64,000 nt of DNA from Nocardia blacklockiae (GTDB taxonomy: Bacteria > Actinomycetota > Actinomycetes > Mycobacteriales > Mycobacteriaceae), in assembly GCF_015477355.1 (NCBI RefSeq), contig NZ_JADLRJ010000005.1:608312-672311 (forward strand), given 5' to 3'. A program made the position numbers and the translations under genes. Every line of letters starts with the position of its first letter. Position 1 is the stretch's first letter. Below, in pieces: positions 24,179 through 31,397 of this stretch. The notes under the pieces are model-generated. The model saw nothing but the letters and a program-made list of their open reading frames with translations, did not search any database and was not told where the DNA came from.

Positions 24179-24499
24179 ATGGGCGACGACGAACTCGGTG
24201 CGTTACGCCGACTGGCCCGTCCCAGACCAGTGCTGGTGGACACGACGCGGATCTGGGTGCCTCCACGCACTCGCAGCCGCGACAAACCCTCGATCGGGTG
24301 CATGGCCCGCAGCTTCGAAGGCAACCCCACTACGGACTGGATGCCCGCACTCCAATACGCATGGCTGCTACTGCGGGTCATCGAGCCGTGCTGGTATGCC
24401 GAAATCGCTGTCGATTTGCGCACCCGCAACCACCGGCAGGAAGCAACGTTCCGGCAATGGGTGCCCTGGGACGCCGTCCGGCTTCCACCACCGAACTGA
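24179..24499 (+). CDS. Hypothetical protein, 106 aa
   Basis: The ATG at 24179 lies 5 bp after the ImuA-like stop, so the two are an operon. The protein starts MGDDELGALRRLARP and contains WMPALQYAWLLLRVIEPCWY and EIAVDLRTRNHRQEATFRQWVP. It is amphipathic, rich in Trp and Arg, with no membrane helix. I recognise no family. The position directly after imuA is normally taken by imuB, which this is not. Confidence 0.55.
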   Translation: MGDDELGALRRLARPRPVLVDTTRIWVPPRTRSRDKPSIGCMARSFEGNPTTDWMPALQYAWLLLRVIEPCWYAEIAVDLRTRNHRQEATFRQWVPWDAVRLPPPN

Positions 24500-24821
24500 G
24501 TGAGAAAGTCGGTCGGAGCCGCCGACCAGCCGACCGACTCGCTATCGGACATGGTCCCGACCTGGTATTTGTGGGCCTAACGTGCCACAACCCGAACCCG
24601 CTGACGGTCGAAGGCCCGGTGATCCGGATCGTGCCGGTCGGCAAGCGAACGACGGCTGGGACACAGTAAGGACCGCGCGAGGGGCCAACACAGCGGAGCC
24701 GCTACGACACGAGCATGTCGAAGCTATGTCGTGGCCACGAAGCATACTCGGCGGTCACACAGGCCCGGCTACACGGACGACCGCGCCGTCGCGCCAACCA
24801 CGGGGCTCACCTGCCGACAGA
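24500..24821. other. Gene-free region of 322 bp
   Basis: I see no supported gene, hairpin or repeat. Open frames on both strands overlap each other and begin or end inside neighbouring genes. Confidence 0.5.
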
Positions 24822-26207
24822 TCAGCGCCGCATCGCGTAGGTGATGGTCTTGTGCTCCCAGGGGTCCTCCCACGAGAAGCGAACCGTCTTGCCGACTCCT
24901 TCAAACTCCCAGCGCATAAAACCAGGACGTTGAATCGACCCCCGAATTGGATTCTCAGGCGCGTTGAACTCCTCTAGTTCCCGGCCTTGATTGAACAGAG
25001 TGATCCCGAATTCAGCGCCAGCCAGGCGAACCGTACCTCCGCGAATCGCATTGGTCCGGTTGGCCAAGAACGGCTGCGCAGACCACCAGTCGGAAAGTAT
25101 CGGTTCCGGGTTACTGAAGGGGTCGAAAATGAGGGGGCTGTCCACTCGGCTTGCCACGCACATTCCCCATGTCGCCGGCCACTCTGCACGGCCAAGCAAG
25201 ATATCCACTGCCTCCGGGGGTATCGGCGTAGACACGCGGCCGCCGTTTCCTGTGAAAGCGTTCGCGGCTGCATGGTTCAGCAGGAGCTTCAAGACCCACC
25301 TCTGGAAATCGTCGCCCGAGATATGCACCTCGGCCTCATCTCCCCAATCACCCGCCCCGCAGCGCCACTCAAGCGCTATGTCCCGAAGGAACCGAGCAAA
25401 GCTGATAGCCGCGTCATCCGCAGGGTGAAGTCCGTGGTTGTGGCTGGTGCAGAGCACATTGGCGACAAACTTCTTAGGCTTGACGGGGCGCACAATCCCC
25501 GCCCCGTGATTGTGCTGGATCGTGGCGTTCGGGTCATCGAAGGTGAACAGTTTGATCAACCCGTGGGATACGTAGTGCTCACCCGAGATTGTGGCTGAGC
25601 AGCCCCCACGGGTATTCGCGTAACAGCGCGGGTGACGGTATTTCGGGTCACCCTCTTGGTACAGCTCAATGATCTCGAAGACCTGATCCGGCGGATACAA
25701 CCCGCCATCAACACGGGCCGGTTGACTGGGAGTTTCCCCAATTCTCACCTTGACGACTGCGCCGGGGCGTGTTGCACGGTTAGGAATCTGGTGAATTTGG
25801 ATGATCTGCGCCGGGACATTGAACTTGCCGTCATCCGAATGGGCGGCGATGAAGAGTCCCAGGTGGTCGCCGGTCAGGTCCTTTGCAGCGATTTCATACT
25901 GCGACACAACTCCGCGAGACGAGTCGCCATCTATCAAATCGACGCTGCGGAGCGTCGGTTCTCTTTGCTCCAGGGCTTCGTCATTTGGCGCGTTGAAGCA
26001 TCCGATGACTCCCGACAGCCGATACACCCATCTCCGCCGCACACTGCCCTCTGGCACACCGATGAACCGAGCGACGGGGCCGTGCTCGTGCTCAAGAACC
26101 CAGTCGATCTCGTCTACTGTCAGCGGCTTTGTCTCGCGATCTTTGAAGATCGTATCGCCGACGCGAACAGCCAGAACCGGTATGGCGATTGGGGAATCCG
26201 AAATCAT
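24822..26207 (-). CDS. Large protein with HNH-endonuclease-like zinc motif, function unknown
   Basis: 461 residues from ATG 26207. Residues about 195-260 carry CYANTRGGCSATISGEHYVS and then NVLCTSHNHGLHPADDAA, which resemble an HNH-type treble-clef nuclease (Cys pair, E-H-x-x-S-H, C-x-x-H-N, D-x-A). The N-terminal half has a beta-rich domain (IAIPVLAVRVGDTIFKDRET, RRWVYRLSGVIGCFNAPND), the C-terminal half is a beta-rich domain rich in Trp (WEFEGVGKTVRFSWEDPWEH). A defence nuclease or element-maintenance function is possible. The frame is open to 26528, but that part belongs to a phosphotransferase relic in another frame, so the start at 26207 is preferred. Confidence 0.6.
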   Translation of the reverse strand: MISDSPIAIPVLAVRVGDTIFKDRETKPLTVDEIDWVLEHEHGPVARFIGVPEGSVRRRWVYRLSGVIGCFNAPNDEALEQREPTLRSVDLIDGDSSRGVVSQYEIAAKDLTGDHLGLFIAAHSDDGKFNVPAQIIQIHQIPNRATRPGAVVKVRIGETPSQPARVDGGLYPPDQVFEIIELYQEGDPKYRHPRCYANTRGGCSATISGEHYVSHGLIKLFTFDDPNATIQHNHGAGIVRPVKPKKFVANVLCTSHNHGLHPADDAAISFARFLRDIALEWRCGAGDWGDEAEVHISGDDFQRWVLKLLLNHAAANAFTGNGGRVSTPIPPEAVDILLGRAEWPATWGMCVASRVDSPLIFDPFSNPEPILSDWWSAQPFLANRTNAIRGGTVRLAGAEFGITLFNQGRELEEFNAPENPIRGSIQRPGFMRWEFEGVGKTVRFSWEDPWEHKTITYAMRR

Positions 26208-26264
26208 GCCGAACCGTACCGCCTGGATCTGTTCGGTCGGCAGTCGAGGTTGCTGCGGGCGCAT

Positions 26265-26553
26265 CCACAGCTGTGAAAACCGGTTGGAGGGCTCACCGAA
26301 GCGCAGTGGAACCGGGGACCGGTATCGAAAGGCACGGAGCGAGAGCGGGAAGCCGGGTGTATTGCTTGCGTAACAGCGCCTCCACAGAATCGGTCGCCCA
26401 CGGCAATCGGACAGCGAAGTCCTCCCCGAGTCGCCACAGCCGGTTGTTCCAGCCACGTGCACCGAGGCGCACCGGACAGTCGGCCAGGTTGGGGTGGTCA
26501 CGCAGCAGATCTCGTAACAACTCCGCAATGATCTTGAGCCCGTTGTGCGTCAT
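26265..26553 (-). pseudogene. Frameshifted N-terminal fragment of an aminoglycoside phosphotransferase-family gene
   Basis: From ATG 26553 the frame reads MTHNGLKIIAELLRDLL and then ARGWNNRLWRLGEDFAVRLP, the N-lobe of APH/MPH-like kinases (the Trp-Asn-Asn and the VRLP beta strand with its lysine equivalent). Homology continues to LPALAPCLSIPVP and then moves to another frame, where VPLRFGEPSNRFSQLW continues the same family up to about 26265. The C-lobe with the catalytic loop is missing. The gene is therefore both frameshifted and truncated, cut where the HNH-like gene begins. Confidence 0.65.
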
Positions 26554-26651
26554 CGGGATCCACAGAAGCCAGGTCGCCGCCAACCTTGGAGACTGCACGA
26601 CACGGCCACCCCAAGGTCAACCACGCAACGTGTTCGCGCAATGCCACACAG

Positions 26652-26688
26652 CGAAGTAGCCGCAGAACGATGACCTGCGGCTACTTCG
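26652..26688 (-). terminator. Hairpin downstream of tRNA-Ala copy 3
   Basis: Perfect 14-bp arms CGAAGTAGCCGCAG (26652-26665) and CTGCGGCTACTTCG (26675-26688), loop of 9 nt, 6 nt beyond the 3' end of the tRNA. This is a strong terminator or processing hairpin for the tRNA transcript. Confidence 0.75.
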
Positions 26689-26693
26689 GTGGG

Positions 26694-26766
26694 TGGAGCC
26701 TAGGGGAATCGAACCCCTAACCCCTGCCTTGCAAAGGCAGTGCTCTGCCAATTGAGCTAAGGCCCC
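26694..26766 (-). tRNA. tRNA-Ala (anticodon UGC), copy 3
   Basis: A 73-nt cloverleaf with anticodon TGC, identical base for base to copy 1 at 16445-16517 and differing from copy 2 by the compensated 7-66 pair. It is isolated from the core tRNA locus by 10 kb of accessory DNA. It has its own downstream hairpin, so it looks functional. Confidence 0.96.
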
Positions 26767-27172
26767 GAGCCACGGCCGCCCTTCAGGCAGCTCAGCAACG
26801 GTACCGCCTGCGTGTCGGCCCGGTCAAAACGCTGAGAGACCGACGCTGCGCACCATCGGCCCAGGCATCGCAGCCAGCGCCACCACTGCAAGCCCCCTTA
26901 CCCCTCATCATCCACTGCTGTCGGTTCACGGGCGTGCCACAAATCCAGCGGCCCGCCCGGAGACTACTTCGTCACCTCAGCGCGAAAGGACCCGAATCAT
27001 GGTGCGACCCGCGGCCTTTCCGAGCCCGCCTGGCCAGCAATCTGCTCGACATTTTCCCGGTGGTGGGGTTCCATGGAAAGGTCTTACGCCCGAACATCGT
27101 CGGACCGCACCGGCGCTCGCCGGCAGCAGGGGATGGCGTCGCGGGAAGACTGCGCACGGAGGGGATGCACGG
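26767..27172. other. Mostly gene-free region of 406 bp
   Basis: No supported gene. An AAAGGA motif precedes an ATG at 26999 that is in frame with the zinc-ribbon protein at 27173, so an N-terminally longer form (plus 58 Pro/Arg-rich residues) is possible. The promoter of tRNA copy 3 and of the next gene should lie here. Confidence 0.45.
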
Positions 27173-27805
27173 ATGGTCGACACCTCTTGTCCCACGTGTG
27201 GGCAGGTGGACTGGGTTCAGCGTGTTCCTGCCCTGCGTGCCACCGGTGTGTCCACCGTTACCGGGACCGACTTCTACACCGGGATAGGTATGTCCTCCGC
27301 TGGCCTGATCCCCGTCGTGGGGACCGCCGTCGTCGAACGGACCAGCACGACCGATCTTGCCCAGACGACAGCCCCTGTCCCCAGTACGGCTCCGACTCGA
27401 CGTCTTCTGTTGTTCGGGGCGCTAATGTCCGTACCGGCGATCGGTATGGCTGCTGTTTCCGTCCGAGCCGTGGCTGACCGAATCGCTACGCCACCGGCTT
27501 CCTTCGCGTCGATCGCCGGAGCTGTTCTTGCCGCGTTGGTCTTCACCGTATTCGTTGCTACGCCATCATTGATTGCGTTCGTGGTTGCCGCGCGGCGTTC
27601 TCGTCGCAACACCCGCGTTCTGCGTGGCCGCAGTGCGGCGTACGCGGCGTGGGGTGGTGGTTGTTACTGCCACCGCTGCGGGATCTGTTTCTGGCCGGAG
27701 TCCCCAGCGCCGGGTGTGTCCGCACGGCAACCATTCTCTCCCAGCGAATTTCAGTGGGTCGTATGGAATATCGGTGGCTTCAGCCGGTACTTCCGGACTG
27801 CGTGA
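27173..27805 (+). CDS. Membrane protein with zinc ribbons at both ends
   Basis: 210 residues. The N-terminus is a zinc ribbon half (MVDTSCPTCGQVDWVQRVPA), the middle has two or three hydrophobic segments (LLLFGALMSVPAIGMAAVSV and SIAGAVLAALVFTVFVATPS), and near the C-terminus a second CxxC (YCHRCGICFWPE) completes a ribbon. Two Cys pairs on the same side of the membrane could pair into one site. The function is unknown; similar proteins occur on actinobacterial mobile elements. The start at 27173 has GGAGG about 10 nt upstream. Confidence 0.6.
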   Translation: MVDTSCPTCGQVDWVQRVPALRATGVSTVTGTDFYTGIGMSSAGLIPVVGTAVVERTSTTDLAQTTAPVPSTAPTRRLLLFGALMSVPAIGMAAVSVRAVADRIATPPASFASIAGAVLAALVFTVFVATPSLIAFVVAARRSRRNTRVLRGRSAAYAAWGGGCYCHRCGICFWPESPAPGVSARQPFSPSEFQWVVWNIGGFSRYFRTA

Positions 27806-27847
27806 CCGCAGCCGCTCCCGAACGCGCTCGCAGCAATCCTCCCCGTG

Positions 27848-28417
27848 TCAGCCGCGCTCCGTCGGCTTGTCATCCTTGCCGGATTCCCTAGGCACCATGG
27901 GGCTCGCGTCGGTGGAGTCTTTGGTGGATGCGGCGGACTGATGAAGTGGGATCGGCTGCGGTACTGCGTGTGCGGTGGGTCGGTTCGTACGCTCGTCACC
28001 CTGGTGGCCGTCGAGTTGCCCGGCGTTTCGGGCAGTAACGAGCAGTTGGCGTACCTGTTTGGGCGTGATCTCCAGGAGTTCGGCGATCTCGGAGTCACTG
28101 TGGCCTGCGGTCTGAATGGTCGCGGCGGTGTCGGCCTGGGCGCGCTGGAATTCGCCGATTTCGGCCGCGGCGCGGGCAGCAGCGTCGTCGATTTGTTGAC
28201 GGAGAGCAGAGATTTCACGGTCACGGCGTTGCTCGATGAGCGTGATGGCGTGCCAGGCGCTGATGTAGCTGCGCACTGCGCTGGTCACGGTTTTTTCTTT
28301 CTCGCGGGCTACCGCTCTGCGGTCGACTGTTTGCTGGCGTAGCCGTTCAAGGCGGGCGACGACTTCTGGCGAGCGGCCGGCACTACGGCCCGCACGAGGC
28401 CTGCGCTTCTTTTCCAT
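27848..28417 (-). CDS. Coiled-coil protein with C-terminal helix-turn-helix-like segment
   Basis: 189 residues from ATG 28417, with AGGAGAA 6 nt upstream. It begins MEKKRRPRAGRSAGRSPEVV (basic), continues with a helical coiled coil (IEQRRDREISALRQQIDDA and AAARAAAEIGEFQRAQA), then HSDSEIAELLEITPKQVRQL, which looks like a helix-turn-helix. A basic plus coiled-coil plus HTH layout suggests a small DNA-binding or nucleoid protein of the element. The long open frame upstream to 28864 is non-coding. Confidence 0.65.
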   Translation of the reverse strand: MEKKRRPRAGRSAGRSPEVVARLERLRQQTVDRRAVAREKEKTVTSAVRSYISAWHAITLIEQRRDREISALRQQIDDAAARAAAEIGEFQRAQADTAATIQTAGHSDSEIAELLEITPKQVRQLLVTARNAGQLDGHQGDERTNRPTAHAVPQPIPLHQSAASTKDSTDASPMVPRESGKDDKPTERG

Positions 28418-28663
28418 GACGGTTCTCCTGACTGGGTGTGTCAACCGGTCAGGTCCCTCGCGCCTCCAGGATACGGGGCCGACATCGGTGCCCGAACGGC
28501 CTGTGATTTCAGCCGCGCACACCAGCCGGACTGAAGCGCACGGGACGGCGCCGCCGGTAGCTCGTCTGTCTGTCCTTTGACCCCACGTGCAGCGGCTTTC
28601 GTCTCGCTCACACGCGCCCGCCATGCGAGGTGGGGCCTTCCAACCACGACAAGGAGGTCTGTC

Positions 28664-29071
28664 ATGCCTGCACATGCTTCTCCGGCCGACATCTGGGATG
28701 AGTTCCACCGGGTCCGCGCACAATTCGGTGCTCCGGTCGCCGAGGCGTACGCGCGAGCGGAGGGATACGTCTGGGGGTGGCAGGACGCGATCGGCCCGGA
28801 TGCGGCCGATTCCGATCAAGCGACGCAGTTCGCCGAAGCCTGGGCGGTCCACTACGCCGAGCACCTCGCGGCACCTGGCTACCCGGTGCGCTCGATCGAC
28901 CGCTGCTGGCAGTCATGGCGGGACTGTGGCCGGCTCGCCCACCCGCCCCGTTTCACACCGGCCGTTGCGCCAGCTCAACCGTCGGCGACGGTCATCCGCG
29001 CGGCCGACCTGCTCGCCGGGCGCGTCCACACCATGTGCCGCTGGGCGCTGTCCCAGCTGCGATCGCGCTGA
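28664..29071 (+). CDS. Hypothetical protein, 135 aa
   Basis: From ATG 28664 with AAGGAGG 6-8 nt upstream. The protein has ADIWDEFHRVRAQFGAPVAE, YVWGWQDAIGPDAADSDQAT and FAEAWAVHYAEHLAAPGYPV: helical, Trp-rich, acidic. No family is recognised. It is transcribed away from the HTH/coiled-coil gene and starts a long run of + strand genes of the element backbone. Confidence 0.65.
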   Translation: MPAHASPADIWDEFHRVRAQFGAPVAEAYARAEGYVWGWQDAIGPDAADSDQATQFAEAWAVHYAEHLAAPGYPVRSIDRCWQSWRDCGRLAHPPRFTPAVAPAQPSATVIRAADLLAGRVHTMCRWALSQLRSR

Positions 29072-29124
29072 CGCGCTCACACTCGCTTTCGTGAACCGTG
29101 TTGTCTCACAGGAAGGTTGCTGAC

Positions 29125-29557
29125 ATGTCTCTCGTCACTCTGGCTGCCGACGTCGACGGGGTGTTCCCGTGTCGAACAGTTGTTGTGGATCGAAGCGCTG
29201 AACACATCATTCGACGCTGCCGACTTGGCGCAGTGGCCTGATGCATGGCCGGTCGTCGTTGACGCGATCGCGGAGATCATCGCCCGCGATGAGTCGATCG
29301 TTCGTACCGATACCGGGGCGGCGGTCATCTTGGTGGCACGCCATGGCGGCGACGGCGAACTCGCGGTCGAAGCCCACCAGGCCGACACGACGGAGTTGCT
29401 GGTCCTCAGCGTCTACACCGTGCCGATCACGCCGCGGCCCGACCGCGCGTCGACCGCGGGCACCGACCACGGGCTCGCCGCAGACGTCGCCTACACGCTG
29501 CGCGCGATCCTCGCCGACCTCAACCGCGCGCTCGCCGACGTCCGCCCGCACGGCTGA
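29125..29557 (+). pseudogene. Hypothetical gene with probable frameshift near base 29165
   Basis: An ATG at 29125 with AGGAAGG 9 nt upstream opens MSLVTLAADVDGVFP, but this frame then stops at 29239. In the next frame VEQLLWIEALNTSFDAADLA continues as a long, plainly coding sequence to 29557 (VVDAIAEIIARDESIV, HGLAADVAYTLRAILADLN). The only start for the second frame is a TTG at 29117 lacking its own ribosome site. A one-base change near 29165 would unite them into a protein of about 144 residues. Either a real inactivation or a sequencing error. Confidence 0.5.
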
Positions 29558-29797
29558 CCACCGTGTAATCAATACCGCCGTAACAGTTTCAGGGCCGAAC
29601 CCTCATTGGGTCGGCCCTTTGATGTCCGAGGTTGTCGTGGGCAAGTTCTCGCGCCGCCAGTTGGCCGCGCATCGCGAGGCGGCCCCCGTCCCGCACCGCG
29701 GCGTGGATCGGATGGCGGACCGTCGGCCGTCGTGACCGCGCCGCGTGAATTGTGCCGGAGCGTCTTCTGAAACCCGTGACCGGAGAGGAGTTTCGTC

Positions 29798-31036
29798 GTG
29801 TCCGTCCAAACGTGTGTTCGTCATGCCGAGCTAGGTGATCTGGTAGCGATGTTGAACCGTCAGCAGGCCGCCAAGGTCGATGTGGTCGCGCCGGCGTCCG
29901 CGATCCGCTCCCGGGACGCGATGCTGGAGGTGGCGGGGGTCGAGCCGGTGGTGGACAAGCGCGGGGTCACTCGCGTCGACGGCGCGTATCGGCCGACCGC
30001 CGCCGCCGATTCCCACCTCGGCACCAAACTGAAGATCCCGGTCGCCTACCTGAAATGGCTACGCGAGCAGGGCCGTGGCGACCTGTACGACGCCAACGTC
30101 AACGGCTTGCTCCACGGCCCGGCCGCAGCGCAGCCGCTCGCAGTGGACGACCAGCGGTCGTTCCTGCTGCGGTTGTTCACCTCCGGGCGCCGGGAGGACC
30201 CGGGTGTGTTGCGGGCGGTGCTGTCGGATCGGTACGGAATCATCGACAACCTCGATGTGCTGACCGCGGTCCTCGACGGGATCACCCTCGCCGGTGCCGA
30301 GGTACAGGTCCGCTCGTGTGATCTGACCGAGTCGACCATGCACTGCAAGGTGTTCTCCCCCACCGTGTCCACGCTGGCACCGGGATTTCTGGCGAACTAC
30401 CGCAATCCGTTCGCCAACCCCGAACTCGACGCCGAACGTCGCCGCGTCGCCGGGCAGTTGGAGCGGTGGCGCCCGATCGCGGTACGAGAAGGCCGCGGCC
30501 ACGCTCCCGGCAGCGAGCCGGTGGTGTTCGCCGGGTTCCGATTCTCCAATTCCGAGATCGGCCACCACGCCGTCACCTTGAAGCCGGAGTTGGTGATCGA
30601 GATCTGCGGCAACGGGCTCACCCTGCCGCTGTTCGCCTACACGAAACGGCATCTGGGCGACAAGCTCGATCTCGGCACGGTCGGCGGCTGGTCGCAGGAC
30701 ACCTACCGCAAGCGGCTGTCGGTGATCACCGCCGAGACCCGCGACAAGGTCTCAGAATGGCTGTCGCCGGACTTCCTCACCGCCCGGATCGGGGAGCTGG
30801 AACAGCAGGCGGCGACGCCGGTCACGCAGCCGGAGAAGACGATCGAGGTCGTCTCCAAGCGGCTCGGATTCTCCGACGACGAACGCGCCGGGATCCTGTC
30901 CCACTTCATCGCCGGCGGACAGCTCACCGCGGCCGGGATCGCCAATGCGGTCACCAGCTACAGCCAGACCATCCCCGACGCCGACCGCGCCGACGGCCTC
31001 GACGATCTCGCGCTGCGCGCCATGACCCTGGTCTGA
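29798..31036 (+). CDS. DUF932 (phage/plasmid-like) protein
   Basis: 412 residues from GTG 29798 with GAGAGGAG upstream. The block LKIPVAYLKWLREQGRGDLY, VLRAVLSDRYGIIDNLDVL and FRFSNSEIGHHAVTLKPELV matches the DUF932/TIGR03299 family, common on plasmids and phages and often beside ParB-like and SSB genes. The function is unknown; a role in replication or anti-restriction has been suggested. It heads a run of genes (71-aa, ParB-like, hypotheticals, prim-pol) read in the same direction. Confidence 0.75.
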   Translation: MSVQTCVRHAELGDLVAMLNRQQAAKVDVVAPASAIRSRDAMLEVAGVEPVVDKRGVTRVDGAYRPTAAADSHLGTKLKIPVAYLKWLREQGRGDLYDANVNGLLHGPAAAQPLAVDDQRSFLLRLFTSGRREDPGVLRAVLSDRYGIIDNLDVLTAVLDGITLAGAEVQVRSCDLTESTMHCKVFSPTVSTLAPGFLANYRNPFANPELDAERRRVAGQLERWRPIAVREGRGHAPGSEPVVFAGFRFSNSEIGHHAVTLKPELVIEICGNGLTLPLFAYTKRHLGDKLDLGTVGGWSQDTYRKRLSVITAETRDKVSEWLSPDFLTARIGELEQQAATPVTQPEKTIEVVSKRLGFSDDERAGILSHFIAGGQLTAAGIANAVTSYSQTIPDADRADGLDDLALRAMTLV

Positions 31037-31070
31037 CCCGCCCTGTCCCTTTGTCTCCGAGGAGGTTTCG

Positions 31071-31286
31071 ATGACCGACACCATCACCCGCGACGAGTAC
31101 ACCTTCGCCGAGCATCTCGGCGCCGCCGGGGCCATTGCCGCGCTCGGTGAGGCGACCGTCGAGAGCTGGCGCGGCCTGCATCCGGATTGGCAAGGCAAGT
31201 ACTGGTCCTACACCAACCCCGACGAACACGGTGCCCGCTACCTGGCTCCGATCAACGTCGCCGCCCGCCCGAAGAACCAGAACTGA
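31071..31286 (+). CDS. Small hypothetical protein, 71 aa
   Basis: From ATG 31071, with GAGGAGG 7 nt upstream, 34 bp after the DUF932 gene. The protein is acidic at the N-terminus (MTDTITRDEYTFAEHLGAAG) and has HPDWQGKYWSYTNPDEHGAR near the end. No membrane segment. It is a soluble small element protein of unknown function, with good ribosome site and codon use. Confidence 0.65.
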   Translation: MTDTITRDEYTFAEHLGAAGAIAALGEATVESWRGLHPDWQGKYWSYTNPDEHGARYLAPINVAARPKNQN

Positions 31287-31397
31287 CCGCAACTACCACG
31301 GCGCGCACCGCCGCGCCCGTCTCACCCCATGGGGCAGGCCCCGGCAGCACGCACCGCTGCCGGGGCCTCCTCCTTTTCACGAGAGGAGCACCACCTG

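Noticed and set aside
31287-31397. parS-type sites (GTTTCAC-like inverted repeats) beside the ParB-like gene
   Set aside because: I looked in the flanking gaps and saw no such 16-bp palindrome.
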